A DNA stretch of 64,000 bases from Diorhabda sublineata. Its lineage: Eukaryota > Arthropoda > Insecta > Coleoptera > Chrysomelidae. The translations under genes were made by a program, and so were the position numbers. Shown in pieces: positions 23,185-34,839 of this stretch; positions within the stretch are counted from its first letter, which is position 1, and every line of letters begins with the position of its first letter. The stretch spans positions 31,105,572 through 31,169,571 of the forward strand of contig NC_079485.1 of NCBI RefSeq assembly GCF_026230105.1, read 5' to 3'. The notes below the pieces were generated by a model that was not told the DNA's origin, made no database searches, and saw only the letters and a program-made list of their open reading frames with translations.

Positions 23185-25574
23185 CTGTATCCAATTAAAT
23201 AAAACTGCAAACTTTGCTTTATCAAGTTTTTGGATATTGAAATATTATGTAACTCCTTTTTTAGTAAATGAAACTGATTTCTGTATTGTGTTTAAAGGGT
23301 GAATTAATAGGCAAGTAGAAATTTTGTAATAGTTTATTTACATACATACAGAGTTATATAAATATGTAACATAAGATATAACAAAAATTTGAAAATTCGT
23401 TTCACAAAGACATTGCATTTTTTTTAACTACAACATACACAACAACTATTAAGTATGTAGAATAATACATTTTTAGTATATTGATCCTGGATTTTACTGA
23501 TGCCTCTGTGCAAATAATCAGGTTTCATATAAATGTATTATTTGGATTCGTCCAAACGAAACATCTGCCTCACTCTGTACAATGACTGCAGATTTGATTC
23601 GCATTTTTTAACCCTATATAACAATCTTTGGTAAAATAAAAATAAAATATAAATGTTGGAAGAGATTTCTAATATTTTCAACTACTACAGTATAATATAT
23701 ACAACACGTGCAAGCATGTTTCAAAAATGTAAAGTAAGTGACAACATTTATTCAATATTTTTAACAAATATATAATTTATAAATTCCTAAACATGATAAA
23801 CAATTCATCCATTGGTAAAATAATCGCTTATAATTTTTTGTTTAAAACATATAATAGTTGAAACAATAGATATTGTCAATAAACAAAAAACGAGTATAGT
23901 ATTATTTTTTTATTGAGGTTTTTTCAAATTAACAAGTCTGGTATTTTAGAAATCGTACACTTTTCGAACAAGCTTGCATTTACCTACGGTGAAATGATGG
24001 TTGTCTACCTTTTGCCATAATTATTTCATTACTTATACAATAAGTTTGGTAATTTCTTATCACTTTTGTTATTAAAATAAAAATTAACCATTCAAATCAA
24101 AATACTGACGAAATCTATAACATTCATTTTGAAAATAAAACAATTACCAATTAAAGTACCTATTGGCACGTAATTTTATTGTCTCAACACTAATCAGAAT
24201 TTCCTACAATTGAAAAAATACGAATATTTCGAAAATATTCAAACACTGCTCATGACTTATTTCACAATACCCATCAGGACTCATTTATTATTATTATTAT
24301 TATTCGAAACTTCAATATAATATTCCCGAAAATACTTCAAATATAAATGGGAAAATTGACTATAAAAAACATTTTTACTATATAACATAAGTAATTTTAC
24401 AAAAACTTGATTAATGAAAAGTTATTTGCATAAATAAATGAAATGGATATAATATTTTGTGTCCTATTGAGGAAATATAAAAAAAGAGTGAGATTTTATA
24501 TTCATAAAAGAAAAGCAGGCTTATGAAAGACGTAATACGTAATGTTTGACATTAGAAAATGCTAAAACCCTAAATTTTAATGTTGAAAACACGTTTCTGA
24601 TTAAAGTTTAGAGTTGCTGCTGGCATTTTCAATTATAACAACTTATAAATGGAATAATTTCATTATAGAAAAAAAAGTAGAAACTACTTTCTGAATAAGC
24701 ACAAACATTATATTCATGAGAACGATTTATGTTTATACATGCTAAGTGTCCTATATATATATATCCTTCCTGTAGTTAATCCTAGTTTAGTTTTTCTTAA
24801 AATCAAAAATGCATATTTCTTATTCCAGGGATAAAAAACTTTCGTTCTTATAATTAATATGATACTGAACTGTAGAAGCAATTGGGTTAAAAAAAACTAC
24901 ACGAAAAATAAACCGAAATGCCATCAAATGGTACAGGACGCCTCTAAAGGAGCAAATAGAACTGGAATAGGAATGTGCGGGCCTAGAACCAAACACTCTG
25001 CAAACCGAGGCAATACATCAAAAATTTTTCAAGCTACAAAACAATAGAAAGGTATGGGATTAATGAATGAGCTGTAACAGTGGGTCCCCCCAGTATTGCT
25101 TATAGCAAGAAAAATAGTTTTTATACAATGTATAATGTATTTTATATAATGTAAGTTGTATATGTAGTTATATACATTTTATTATTGATTTTTATACATT
25201 TTTCCAATAGATTATAGTTGATTATTAAATACAAATAAATAATTAATTTTAAAACAATTTTGTTTCATTCTCTACAAAAACAATAGCATTAATATTCAAT
25301 TTATCATAATTTTCTTTTATTATTATTTCCATTCAATTTTTCTATAATTTTTGTTCCTTTAAATATATACAGGGGCTACAAAACCAGGTCGTAGAAACTA
25401 GGGCGTCAGAAGGGCGTCGATCCTTATTAAGATTAGAGCGGGGCTGCTATGGCGGTATACGTGTAAGAAATTAGGGCATTATTTATAATACATCTGTGAA
25501 AACCATTGTGTATCAATCTATAGAGCAATTTATAATCAGATATATTTCCAGCTTTTCACCAATCAACTAGAATT
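23185..25574. other. Very AT-rich 3' flank of dve
   Basis: No motif-bearing open frame. It includes a short (att)n tract at 24289-24303 and a G+C-richer patch at 25372-25460 whose nature is unclear (part of a transposon end or a distal 3' UTR segment). Distal polyadenylation of dve could extend into this stretch. Confidence 0.45.
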
Positions 25575-26067
25575 TTTATTATTTTCAGATAAGAGCACGT
25601 TTTAGGTACTGAACTGGTTCCAACTGTTTTTTTTAATAATAATAATTAAAACAACAAATTCATATGATAGAATCGAATACATTAAGTTTTTAGAATTATA
25701 TTGGATAATGAGAAATACGCATTAAATCTATTTACGAATTTCTGTATATTTTCAAAAGCTTTAAGCAAAAGTTTAAGCTTTTAATTTTTCCCGGTTAAAT
25801 AACTATATAAATCCCCACTGAAAATTTTTTTGGAATATATTAAACCAATAAATATTTTATAATAAAATGAGTTCAATATTCTAATAAAATTAAATATCAG
25901 AAAAAAATTGTTAATAAATAGCACCTTGAACAGTGTTTTCATATAAACGACAGTTCTCAGTAAATTGGTTGTAGATAATATTACCTATTACATAATTAGT
26001 AACACAGGTACAACTTTCAAATTTTTCAAAAAATTTTATCAAATATAATCCACAGAAATTATGTGTT
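25575..26067 (-). other. dve: Probable dve 3' UTR (proximal part)
   Basis: This follows the dve stop codon on the minus strand. Candidate polyadenylation signals on that strand are ATTAAA at 25637-25632 and AATAAA at 25580-25575, about 430-490 bases after the stop. The AU-rich composition is normal for an insect 3' UTR. The true end cannot be decided from sequence alone; weaker signals farther downstream are possible. Confidence 0.35.
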
Positions 26068-26694
26068 TCAATCTCGTTCGTTGTGATATGTACCCGTTTG
26101 ATTATCAAATAAAGACATTTTAAGCCGTTTGCACTTGGCCCTTCTATTTTTAAACCAAAATTGAACATTTTTTGGTTCTAGTCTAGGAAATTTCTGTCTA
26201 TACGCCATACAATTTAATTCCTCGGTATATTTGAGAATTAAATTATGTGAGGGATGCGTATTGAGTGAAAACCATTGTTCTAACCTCGGAACTTCGGTGA
26301 CGGGATCTATAAACGTGCGATTCCTTTTTCTCCGTTCTTCGGCGGTTAAGCTGGCCAAAGCGAGGGATGAACTTGGCGGGGAAGTCGCCGGATGGGATAA
26401 TCCAGGCATATAGTGACTCATATACATAATACTATGGCTAAACATTGAATTTGGCAAGACTGGGAATCCCGCTAATCTATCGATACCTTCTACAGTTCGG
26501 GGAACGGCGAGCGGATGATCCACATTCGCAGGCGGAGTGGTACAGAATCGTTGCGAGAGCTGCCGATTTAGAGCAGGAGATGGTTGGGATTCGATATCTT
26601 CATCTTCAACGTCTGAAAGTGGTGTTTTGCTGTTGACGTGTACAACGGAGTTGAATGGTGGTTCATCTTTCGGTTCTTCTTTACAATTTTCAAT
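26068..26694 (-). CDS. dve: dve final coding exon: second homeodomain and C-terminus
   Basis: This exon encodes the last 208 residues of Defective proventriculus, a nuclear DNA-binding regulator that in Drosophila patterns midgut, appendages and photoreceptors. A splice acceptor (gactgttacag) precedes position 26694 on the minus strand, and the exon begins in phase 0, matching the phase-0 end of the previous exon. It opens with an acidic, lysine-rich stretch (ENCKEEPKDEPP, SDVEDEDIES), then a serine/proline linker, then the atypical homeodomain at residues 121-191 (DNA 26334-26122). That domain starts KRNRTFIDP and has the recognition helix EPKNVQFWFKNRRAKCKR. W48, F49, K50, N51 and R53 are present; K50 predicts TAATCC binding. 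About 11-12 extra residues lie before the recognition helix compared with a standard 60-residue homeodomain. The stop follows TGTYHNERD. The only ATG-like internal starts are not used; the frame is open back to the acceptor. Confidence 0.93.
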   Translation of the reverse strand: MENCKEEPKDEPPFNSVVHVNSKTPLSDVEDEDIESQPSPALNRQLSQRFCTTPPANVDHPLAVPRTVEGIDRLAGFPVLPNSMFSHSIMYMSHYMPGLSHPATSPPSSSLALASLTAEERRKRNRTFIDPVTEVPRLEQWFSLNTHPSHNLILKYTEELNCMAYRQKFPRLEPKNVQFWFKNRRAKCKRLKMSLFDNQTGTYHNERD

Positions 26695-26799
26695 CTGTAA
26701 CAGTCAGTTGCTTACTTCCCAAGGAGCACAGGAGGCTGCAAAAAGGTGTGCTGACTTTATTGCAGCAACATACTTAAAATCCTTAGACTTTTAGGTCCG

Positions 26800-26965
26800 C
26801 TAGCACTTTACACTCTCTCGTTATTTTAAAAATTATTGTCTTCAGAGACTGAAGGTAAACTGTTTACCTTCGGTCTCTGAAAACGATAATTGGTTATCGA
26901 AACGTTCATATCAGACAGTATAATTGTCAGTAGTGGTAAAAACAGTGTGTTCAGTACAGCACTAA
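26800..26965. repeat. Fold-back repeat with a perfect-looking hairpin core
   Basis: Core hairpin: ttcagagactgaaggtaaac followed, after a short gap, by its near-exact complement gtttaccttcggtctctgaa (26842-26882). The right flank (cagacagtataattgtcagt, then aaaacagtgtgttcag) matches the right half of the element at 39371-39517. It is a member of one dispersed fold-back or MITE family. Confidence 0.8.
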
Positions 26966-27328
26966 TTGTTTAATTTTCAATTAAAAGCGATTTTTTTTCG
27001 CTTACTGATGAATTTGGCAATTCAATGCCAATATATTTATGTCATTTTTCCTTCATTTGAAATAATATTTGTTGAATTAATTAATCTTTGATTAATTACA
27101 TAAATAGTGTATGACGTATCGACTGATAGATAATGTTAAACATTCCAAAAGTACGTGTCTTATTGTTTTTACCGAATATAATAATGTGTAGCGAACCCAA
27201 TAGTTAGTCTATAATAGCTTGTTTGTAGAAACAAAAAAAAATTGTATGTAGCCCATGATGTTCTGGAAGTATTCAAATAAATAGGACAAACAATGTCAGA
27301 AATTTATCAAGAATATAGCGCCTATTTC

Positions 27329-27850
27329 TAAGGATGGTCCCAGAAGAACCGGGCTTGATTTAGAGATGACGGTAGTTGCTTGAGAAGTACACAATCTATA
27401 CAGCCTGTAGACAATGTCATGGCGTCGGCTTTTTTGCAGATGCACTTGGGGTAATTTCCATTAATAATCTTGAAAAATGAAAAACTATCAACGGTGAGTA
27501 TTATGCGAACTCATTACAAAGTTTGAGCGAAGAAATCAAGCATTTGGCTAAGAAGAAAGTGTTGTTTCATCAAGACTATGCACCAGTTCACACATCCGGT
27601 ATTGCAAAGGCCAAAATTATTGAATTGCTACCTTATTCGACAGATTTAGCCCCCTCGGATCATTTTATGTTCTCAGACTTGAAAAAATGCTTGGGTGGTC
27701 AAAGATTTTCCAAAAATGACGAGGTGATGTCGGCAGCTAAAGGCTATTTTGAGGAGCTTGACGATTCTTATTATAAAAAGGGTATCAAGCTTATTGAACA
27801 TCGCTAGGAAAAGTATTTGGAACTAAAAGTAGATTACGTTATATTACGTA
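27329..27850 (+). mobile_element. mariner element, N-terminal deletion (family A), inside a dve intron
   Basis: The left end aggatggtcccagaagaacc is the family A terminal repeat. The 5' end is joined at about 27412 to the middle of the gene (gtcatggcgtcggctttttt). The frame then gives EEIKHLAKKKVLFHQDYA (second catalytic aspartate), YSTDLAPSDHFMFSDLKK (third catalytic aspartate), and EELDDSYYKKGIKLIEHR. The helix-turn-helix and first catalytic aspartate region are missing or broken. It inserted opposite in orientation to dve. No right inverted repeat is visible. Confidence 0.87.
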
Positions 27851-28247
27851 TATTAGTTATATATTATATAGAATTAGTTTTTCAAGTCTAGTCAAATCCA
27901 AATTGTTTGCGGAAAAATCATATTTCTTTGACATAACCAGTCGTGTAGCTCTAATGGCGTTACAGCAACATAAGACGACGATTGGTACAGAACAATTTGC
28001 TCGGCAGATGCCAATGAAAAAGTCAAGTAATTGAATTTTCAACTAACAAGAAGTTTCATGTTGTGGGATTGATTTGGTACAGAAAGAAACCGTCATTCTG
28101 TTCTAACCGAATAGTTTAGAGCTACCTCAGCAGAAGTGGAATATAGAGAATATTGAGATTATTCTTGGTTGAGAAATATAAACAACTCTTGTATATGGGA
28201 ATCTATTTTAAAGTAAAATTACATCAATTGCTTAAACGTAAGCTTAC

Positions 28248-29054
28248 TTGTATATCGGGAGGTGGAGGCGGCGTGGAAGATCTAGGACTAGTTTCTCTCG
28301 AATCTCTCCGAGTAGTGAGCGAAAGAGGTCCTGTAGGACTAGACGGTGGTCCCTCTGTCATTTCTTCATCTTCCATGTCACTACCAGCGTTAGAAAATTC
28401 ATCAGATGTATGAGAATTTGGTAACTGTCTTCTAGCAAGGCTATTCTTTATTCTATGTTCTGCTAGTCGATCAGAATTTAAATAATTTTCTGCTAGCAGG
28501 AAACCCCCGTTCGTCGGACTATGATTACTATAACCATTCACCCCTAAATGACATTGTAAGTTTGGAGTAGACACGTTTCTTATTTCAGCTCTTTTTTGGG
28601 CTGCTCTAGCATTTTTGAACCAATAGACAACGTTATTTATATCTAAAGGTTTTCTACCCCTTCGAGATTCCAAACTGTTTAACTCCTTCACATATTGTTG
28701 AATCTGTTGCCGACTCGGATGCTGATTTTCTGTGAACCATCGTTGCAATTTAGGCAGTTCCAATTCAGGATCAAAACTTGTTCTCATTCTAGTTTTTTGT
28801 GTAGGAAATTGGCTGTGTACTGTTTGCATAGCTGGATGAGTTTCACTTATCGTTCGTTCCATAGGAGTTGCAGGTTGTGGTGGAACCGAGTATTGATTAG
28901 GATAAGACGGCACGAACTGTGATCGCACAGCTGGTGCTTGGGGGTTTACCTGACTCGTCCACCACTGATCAAACTTCCGTCGATTTTCCTCTGAAATTTC
29001 TGGAAGTGGACCTGCTGATGAATTTGTTGATCTGCATAGCTGAGATAGGAGTAT
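28248..29054 (-). CDS. dve: dve internal exon: first homeodomain
   Basis: This exon encodes 269 residues in a single open frame, bounded by an acceptor (cctgtttcag before 29054) and a donor (caa|gtaagc at 28248); both ends are phase 0. It begins ILLSQLCRST and contains a conserved SEENRRKFDQWW segment (residues 21-32) of the kind found near the CUT-like region of SATB/Dve proteins. Next is a proline-rich linker and then the first homeodomain at about residues 88-158 (DNA 28793-28581): TRMRTSFDPELELPKLQRWF, then the recognition helix INNVVYWFKNARAAQKRAE. It also has K50 and N51, but alanine where most homeodomains have R52, and about 11 extra residues before the recognition helix. The tail is serine/proline-rich with an acidic patch (SDMEDEEMTEG) and ends in a run of prolines. 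The ATG near 29069 lies in the intron and is not the start. Confidence 0.94.
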
Positions 29055-29438
29055 CTGAAACAGGATCATTATCTACGTAATAAATAAATGTACAACCTTT
29101 ATGATAATTTTATAAATTTAATATCTTCGTTGAACATGAAAAACTTATTTATGAGATTATCTAAGTCTATTAAATTAGAAATACGTCAACGTTGAACAAG
29201 ATTTATAATCGCTTGGTCAAGGTTCTCAAATATGTTTTATAAACAAATGAATGAAATAACAATGGGCAAATGAAACATAATACACTTATTGTACCGATTC
29301 CCATTGCATACGTTTCAAGTATACATTCAACATAATTAAAACATACGCACAGAATTAATTATGATTGTTCGTTTTTTTTTCGACCAGTAGTCAAATTCAA
29401 ATGGAATCACCGATTATTTAATAATATAACTACTCAAA

Positions 29439-30034
29439 ACGAGGTCTGGCTATTAAATAACGAGACTGCACGCCTAGAGGACGCCCTAGACGGGTGGGGT
29501 AAAAAACAAGTAGTCTAGATATCTTGTCTATGCACGTTACAAAACACGTTTCCGTCACTATTATAATATTTGCACAGTAGTGGTTTGTAACGAACGTGTT
29601 TTTTTCTCGCAGAGCAAGGTATCAATCTCAAATTTCTCGTTAAATTGAGAAAAATTCCGATTGAGTGCTATAAATTGTTGCAAGAGGCCTCTGGGAACAA
29701 TACTCTATATCGTGCGCGTGTTTTTGGGTGGCGTAAGCGCTTCAGTGAGGGCCGAGAGAGCACTGAAGATTACAGTGACCAAAATCAACCAAATTGTGCG
29801 TGCAGATCGTCGAATGAGCATGAGCCGAGGCTGTAAATGCCGATAAAGAAATGGTTAGAAAAAATTTACACGACGTAACAAAAGTCTGTGCGTAGTTGGT
29901 GCCAAAAAATCTGACTCCTGACCAAAAGAAGCTCTTGCGTCAACGGGTCTGCTCAGATTTCCTTGAAAGGTTAGAAAAAGATCTGCTTTGAAAGGGACCC
30001 GATTTGAGTCGATGGAAGCGGTAAAGCAAAAAAC
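29439..30034 (+). mobile_element. mariner element 5' part (family B), same deletion as the 3513 copy
   Basis: The left terminal repeat acgaggtctggctattaaat matches family B. Helix-turn-helix remnants follow: YKLLQEASGNNTLYRARVFG, FSEGRESTED, NQIVRADRRMS. The region coding GRPVTVSTPETV is missing. The internal junction aaaaagatctgctttgaaag (about 29977-29996) is identical in position to the junction in the copy at 3513, joining the N-terminal part to LKGTRFESMEAVKQK. The element then stops at about 30034, where an unrelated insertion or break begins. Confidence 0.85.
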
Positions 30035-30360
30035 GGCCTTGGCAAACCAATGATGGCCCAAGGTAACCTTAACTCGGCCATCCCATATTCTCCCAAGCCT
30101 GGCATAACTCTGGGTAACCCGACCTCGGCCATCCTATAGTCAGTCAGGAAACTATAAATTAACAATATATTAAAAATCTATTTTTACAAGCAACTAGCCT
30201 GGCCCAGGGTTGCAGACCAGTCTTGGTTTTATCTAGACAATCAGGCCTGGTCCAGGCTTGCTAACCAAGCGAAGGACATTATTATCTTCCCAGAGTCCCA
30301 CCAAGTTTGGGCAAATAATGGCTTCCAAGCTAAGGCCACAGTTATACATACTTGGCCCAA
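30035..30360. mobile_element. Unclassified ~320-base insertion between two mariner fragments
   Basis: The block begins ggccttggcaaaccaatgat and ends near cttggcccaagtctgggtct. It is G+C-richer than its surroundings, with internal imperfect repeats: gcctggcccagggttgcaga against gcctggtccaggcttgctaa, and two tcggccatcc blocks. Its ends contain similar inverted segments (ggcccaagg and cttggccc, ggccttggc and gccaaggc-like), which suggests a MITE, but no target duplication could be fixed. Confidence 0.45.
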
Positions 30361-30610
30361 GTCTGGGTCTTTACTGGACCCATCGTAAAATTCTATATGG
30401 GTAACGCAGACTCATCCGCATTTTTGTCAAGGTGTTTCCACCAATCCAATTTCATACCAGTCGTAGACCATCCACCTAAATCTACATTTAAAGGAACAAG
30501 ATTTGAATGTAAAATCGGAACGCGTCTTGATGACTTTATAGATGTTTCAAACAATGAAAGGTTTGTATGGAACGTTTTAGAGATAGAAGAGGAATGATGA
30601 GTTATATAAT
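30361..30610 (+). mobile_element. mariner C-terminal fragment (related to family B)
   Basis: A frame from 30352 contains FLSRCFHQSNFIPVVDHPP, the stretch just before the third catalytic aspartate. It then jumps to KSTFKGTRFECKIGTRLDDF, and ends in FVWNVLEIEEE (matching the RMERC...YIEG C-terminal end of relatives). The YSPDLAPSD motif itself is deleted. Since a second copy of the LKGTRFE segment occurs here as well as at 29990, this is a different insertion from the one at 29439. Confidence 0.65.
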
Positions 30611-31422
30611 GGCTGCAGTTAACTCACTGGCAACGGTCTAACCGCCAGATATTCGTGGCTTTCATTATTGTCTTGTTGAGTCCAAAAGCCACCGGTGTCG
30701 TGTCGGTAGATGTGAAAACGCTATTTCTTCGGCATTAATGACCACGTGGTTAACGTAGCATAGATAAAGACTACTAATTCATTTGTGTTAGAAAATCAAT
30801 TTAACAACAATCAGCGAGAATTAATTAATGATACCTAAGTGCTGAATCAATGTTGTTTTATTGGTTATGTTCGTAACGTCACTGGCCCCCATTTTGTTTT
30901 TAGTTTTTGTTAAAAAAATATACAAGACTTTCATAGTTTTATTTTTGATTTTTTGTGATAAATTGAAATGAAAATATGGGACAAGATTTTCATAGTTTTT
31001 AATAACTTCATCTTTTATTGTTTGTATTTAGATGAATGAGACACTTTAGAAGAAATCAACTAGCCTCAAATTAATTATTAGAAAATAGAAAGTTTTGGAA
31101 AAATTACTAAACTAAAATACAGAACTAGAAGTTACTGAAAACACAGAGTAAGGAATACAGAAAAAACTAGTATATAAATAATGAACTAAACCCCAAGTAA
31201 ACAATACAAATAAGACAGTAGTATATGTCAGAAACCTAACCTCAAAATGCTTTTCCTTATATATTGAAATTTTGAATTAAAAATTTATATCGTGATTCTT
31301 CGTCTTCTAATTTATTATCAAAGTTTGCCATTGAAAAATGAAATGACATTAAAACTTTTCATTCATTTGAAGAACTCGTTTAGAACGAAATATGGTGTGT
31401 ATAATCGAAAATAATTTAAAGT

Positions 31423-31878
31423 CAGAGCCGGACTTAGAGTCATCGTGGCCCCCGGGCCAAAATACTTAAGGGGCCTATGTAAGTTTTACGTGAATTCTTA
31501 CATCAAGTTGATTTTTCATTATAGTCAATTTATTCATTATTTCTAACTAAAAATAGTACAAAATTACGTTCATAAATTAAAAACATTTTTTTCTTATTTT
31601 GCTACCTACAAATTCTTCAATAACACTAGTGCAGTCAATCGATTTCAGTAGCTCATTTTCAATACACAATACGCTATATTGATTTAGTATGATTTTTCGC
31701 AACTTTTAAAATGATTGCGTATAAAAAAATTTATGTTGATTCTGAACATTGGCTATGGATGTATTTTTTCGCTTGCATTCATATATTTAAAAATCAATCA
31801 TATGGCTCGTCGCGAGGCCCCCCGCAGCGGGGGCCCCCGGCGCACGCCCGGGTTGGCCCATGCCTAAGTCCGGTTCTG
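31423..31878. mobile_element. Non-autonomous hAT element with 8-base target duplication
   Basis: The terminal inverted repeats are cagagccggacttag (31423) and ctaagtccggttctg (ends 31878). They are flanked on both sides by the identical 8-base sequence tttaaagt (31415-31422 and 31879-31886), the diagnostic target-site duplication of hAT transposons. Sub-terminal sequence is rich in ggcccccgggcc-like motifs, also typical. It is 456 bases with no transposase frame, so it moved with enzyme supplied elsewhere. It sits in the large dve intron. Confidence 0.92.
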
Positions 31879-32623
31879 TTTAAAGTCATACAATTTTGAG
31901 GTTGTTTGCCGCCTAACTCCCTCCCTTCTTGTAACCGGCAAGGAAAATACTGCAATCAAAATACTTGTTGATGTAAACATTCACGATCTTAACTCTTGAT
32001 AAGTAGATCGTTTTTTAAATTCAACAAAGAGCTTACAACTATTCATTAGTATTAAATCTCGGAAGCAACGGCGAAGAGAACGAGGTTAAGATTTTAGAAG
32101 GAACCTTCTCGCTTGTTTGTTGGTAATTCCTAACGTACTGGATTAACTTCTTACAGAGATGTTGCGATATAAAACTAATTACCAAATAAATTCAGTAATA
32201 TTCAAAAATAAAATGTTTTAATATCAAAAACGAGAAAATAAAGTTTAATTTTATTGTTTTAATTATTAATACGTAAATATGCGTTCTTCTATCCAAATTA
32301 CTGAAGTTGATTCCCGTCCACAAAGTCGTAGAAATTGAGTCAAAAATAAGTTAAACAGCCATTGAAGCACTCGAGTAACAACCTAACGACGAACGTATAA
32401 ATCATAACATTTTGTGCCTTTCATTTGAATAGTAGCTGAACCTAAGATAAATCCGGGAAAACACGGTTTCCAAAGTCTGCTTTTAAGCACCTAATCTCGC
32501 TCTGAAAACCTACGTACAAATACTTGGTAATATATGCTTCTTATTATTCCCGTCTTATCTCCAAATCTCTGGTAACCAACTAATTCCGATCTTTTCCTCG
32601 TAATGATCTAAACTTTACCCTTA

Positions 32624-32841
32624 CAGGGGCGGCCAACTTTATATTGTAAAAATATTAAAAAATATTTACCCCTTTAAGAGGGCCCCATCATTTGGAAATC
32701 ATTCTGTATTTTTTGATGTGTTGATACCACAAATCTAACGTATTGATATTATTTTGTGAATTTTTCCGGATTTTCAAAATTCCTTAAGGGGGCCCCGTCA
32801 TTATTTTAGCCCCGGGACTTATAAATCTTAATCCGGTCCTG
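32624..32841. mobile_element. Possible hAT remnant, 218 bases
   Basis: Ends caggggcggcc and cttaatccggtcctg resemble a decayed inverted repeat, with internal gagggccccatcat and gggggccccgtcat. The general look is like the hAT element 750 bases away, but flanking 8-base sequences do not match (taccctta and aatttagc), so this is tentative. Confidence 0.4.
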
Positions 32842-33717
32842 AATTTAGCATATTACATATTACTTAGAATTAATCCGTGGGTATATCAAAAAACCATCTT
32901 CACGACGTGTTATCATCCACTTATATTTGATACAGTGTCTTCTTCGTCCAGGGTGACTTTAGAATTGAATCGGATTTGAAATTCCTACTAGAAAGCAGTA
33001 TTAGATGTTTTATATAAAATGAAAGTATTGAAGATGATTTATTAACTCGACTATCCGTTACTTTGTTTGTGATTTGGAGTTAATATGGAATTCTACATAC
33101 ACATATTGGAAAACCTAATTAGAAAATTTGTTAAAAGCAAAGCAACAGCTCTCATAATGAAGTTATGGCAACATTAAGTTCTCCCATGGAAAAAAATAAA
33201 GAAACATTGCGTTTTAGATCCCATTGCTATTTATTAATCCATTATCTAGGTATATTAATTTCTCGTAAACCTTAGGAATGTTTAGATAAGCAAACACACA
33301 AATAGATGGGCCTTCTGCCTCTCTTAAGAAACAACTGCTGCAATTAAATAGGCGCGAAATTCGACTAGTGACTGGAATTTTAACCAGACTCATCTAAGAC
33401 GCTCTCTTCACACTATGGGCATTACGGAGGATTTGAAGAGCCGCTGTTTCATGAAGGAGGATGAAACTGCAGGCTACATCATTTGCTTTTGGTAATTTGA
33501 AGTTTGGCACGACGGGCCTATCAGAATGCTTATGTGATTAATGGTCCTTAGATTTGGAGATCTTGGTTTTCAATCTATCAACAGACCACGAGTTAACCTC
33601 GGGGGTTGCTACTGAAGTTTAGCGGTACGGCAACATTGATTTGAATATGTCAAATCTGACATTGCCATCATAAAGTTCGACATTTTTAATGGAGAACGTA
33701 CTCAGAACGTTTTGTCA

Positions 33718-34115
33718 TACGAGGGCTATTTAAGTTGTTTACAGATACTTGAAACATTAATCTTGATCAAGAAATGGAATTGAATCTGGAACATCTTCTG
33801 CGACGATTTTCTATGACGTGAGTAGTGCCGATCAATTCGCTTCGACTTTTGTTGATGAAGCGCCATCTCGAACCAAAATGTTTCGCTTGTTTTCCGAATT
33901 CAATCGTGGTCGTATTTCGATACAGGATGAATGTCGTCAAAAATCGGCCGTTGTGCCAGATGTTGCAAGATAATCATGTGACATACCGTGACATTGAGGC
34001 ATACTTGGGCATTACCTCCACTCGCATACATTTAATGCTGAAAACATTCAATCGCGGTGCTTTGAAAGACTATTAAGATCTATTAGATCGTGACAGGCGA
34101 CGAATCACGAATCTA
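33718..34115 (+). mobile_element. mariner transposase N-terminal fragment (family E)
   Basis: The left end is tacgagggctatttaagttg. The coding trace gives FVDEAPSRTKMFRLFSEFNR with a frameshift, then VTYRDIEAYLGITSTRIH at about 33975 (second helix-turn-helix). It resembles the animal lineage whose protein reads HVTYREIEASLGIS. The catalytic domain is missing; only about 400 bases remain. Confidence 0.75.
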
Positions 34116-34439
34116 TGTATATGGGATTGAAACTAAACAAAAATATTTTGAACTTTCCTCCTATGTTTCTGGATAAAACTGGAGTTGTATTAAGTATAAA
34201 TTGAAACTGAACAAAATTTTATTTTTTGTAAATACTATATTTTAGTCAGGATTAAAAAGTTAGGAAAATATCAATACTACTGTTTATTGATGTAATCTTA
34301 ACTTTATTTGGCAAATGTTTAACATTTATTTATGTGTTATTATGTTAACGTTTTCATTTTTCTCATACTGTATAAAGGAATGAAGCTCATTTGAACGATA
34401 TTATAAGCTTATAAAAAACAAAATAACGCTAACAGTTAT

Positions 34440-34790
34440 AAAACTTGCGTCTGAGATTGTCGGATTTGCTCCGCGTTGTATGATGTAGAAGGCTTTTGAT
34501 CTCATTAATTCCATGAAATAATGCTAAATAATCTTATTAAAAGCAAGGTTACAGCCATTCTCTGCACCCTTAATACATTCGTTCTCGTATTATAATTCTT
34601 AAGGCGGCGGGCATGCCTTTGCCAAACGAGGACTACTATAATGCGCTGCCTATTACAATATGCACATTATTAAAGAAAATACTAGGCTTCAATTTACTAT
34701 TGCTTATGCATTTATGCACGAATAATATAAGACCTGGCTTATTGTACTTTCTCAACCACCCAAATGCACTTCAGATCTAACTAATTAGAC
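34440..34790. promoter_or_regulatory. Candidate intronic enhancer of dve
   Basis: A 350-base block of balanced composition with no coding frame or repeat character. It contains closely spaced homeodomain and POU-type cores: gcttatgcatttatgcac (about 34701-34718), atatgcacattatt (about 34660), ctaactaattagacgg (about 34775) and atctcattaatt (about 34499). Dense sites in an intron of a developmental regulator suggest an enhancer. Not proven; comparison with another insect would settle it. Confidence 0.4.
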
Positions 34791-34839
34791 GGCGATTTTC
34801 CACACTATTTTTTCGAAATTTTTGGATCGAAATAATATG

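Larger units (their letters stand above)
26695..28247 (-). other. dve: dve intron between the two homeodomain exons (1553 bases)
   Basis: The donor is gtaagc directly after the CAA codon at 28248; the acceptor is gttacag before 26694. It is phase 0. It holds a fold-back repeat (26800-26965) and a family A mariner (27329-27850), both inserted in the intron without touching the splice sites. Confidence 0.85.

Noticed and set aside
26231..26794. Plus-strand open frames over the last dve exon
   Set aside because: Antisense shadows of the homeodomain exon; no motifs of their own.
28153..28922. Plus-strand open frames over the first-homeodomain exon
   Set aside because: Antisense shadows of dve coding sequence.
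31711..31899. 62-codon frame with a Gly/Pro/Arg-rich end
   Set aside because: It runs through the right end of a hAT MITE; the G+C-rich terminal sequence creates the frame.
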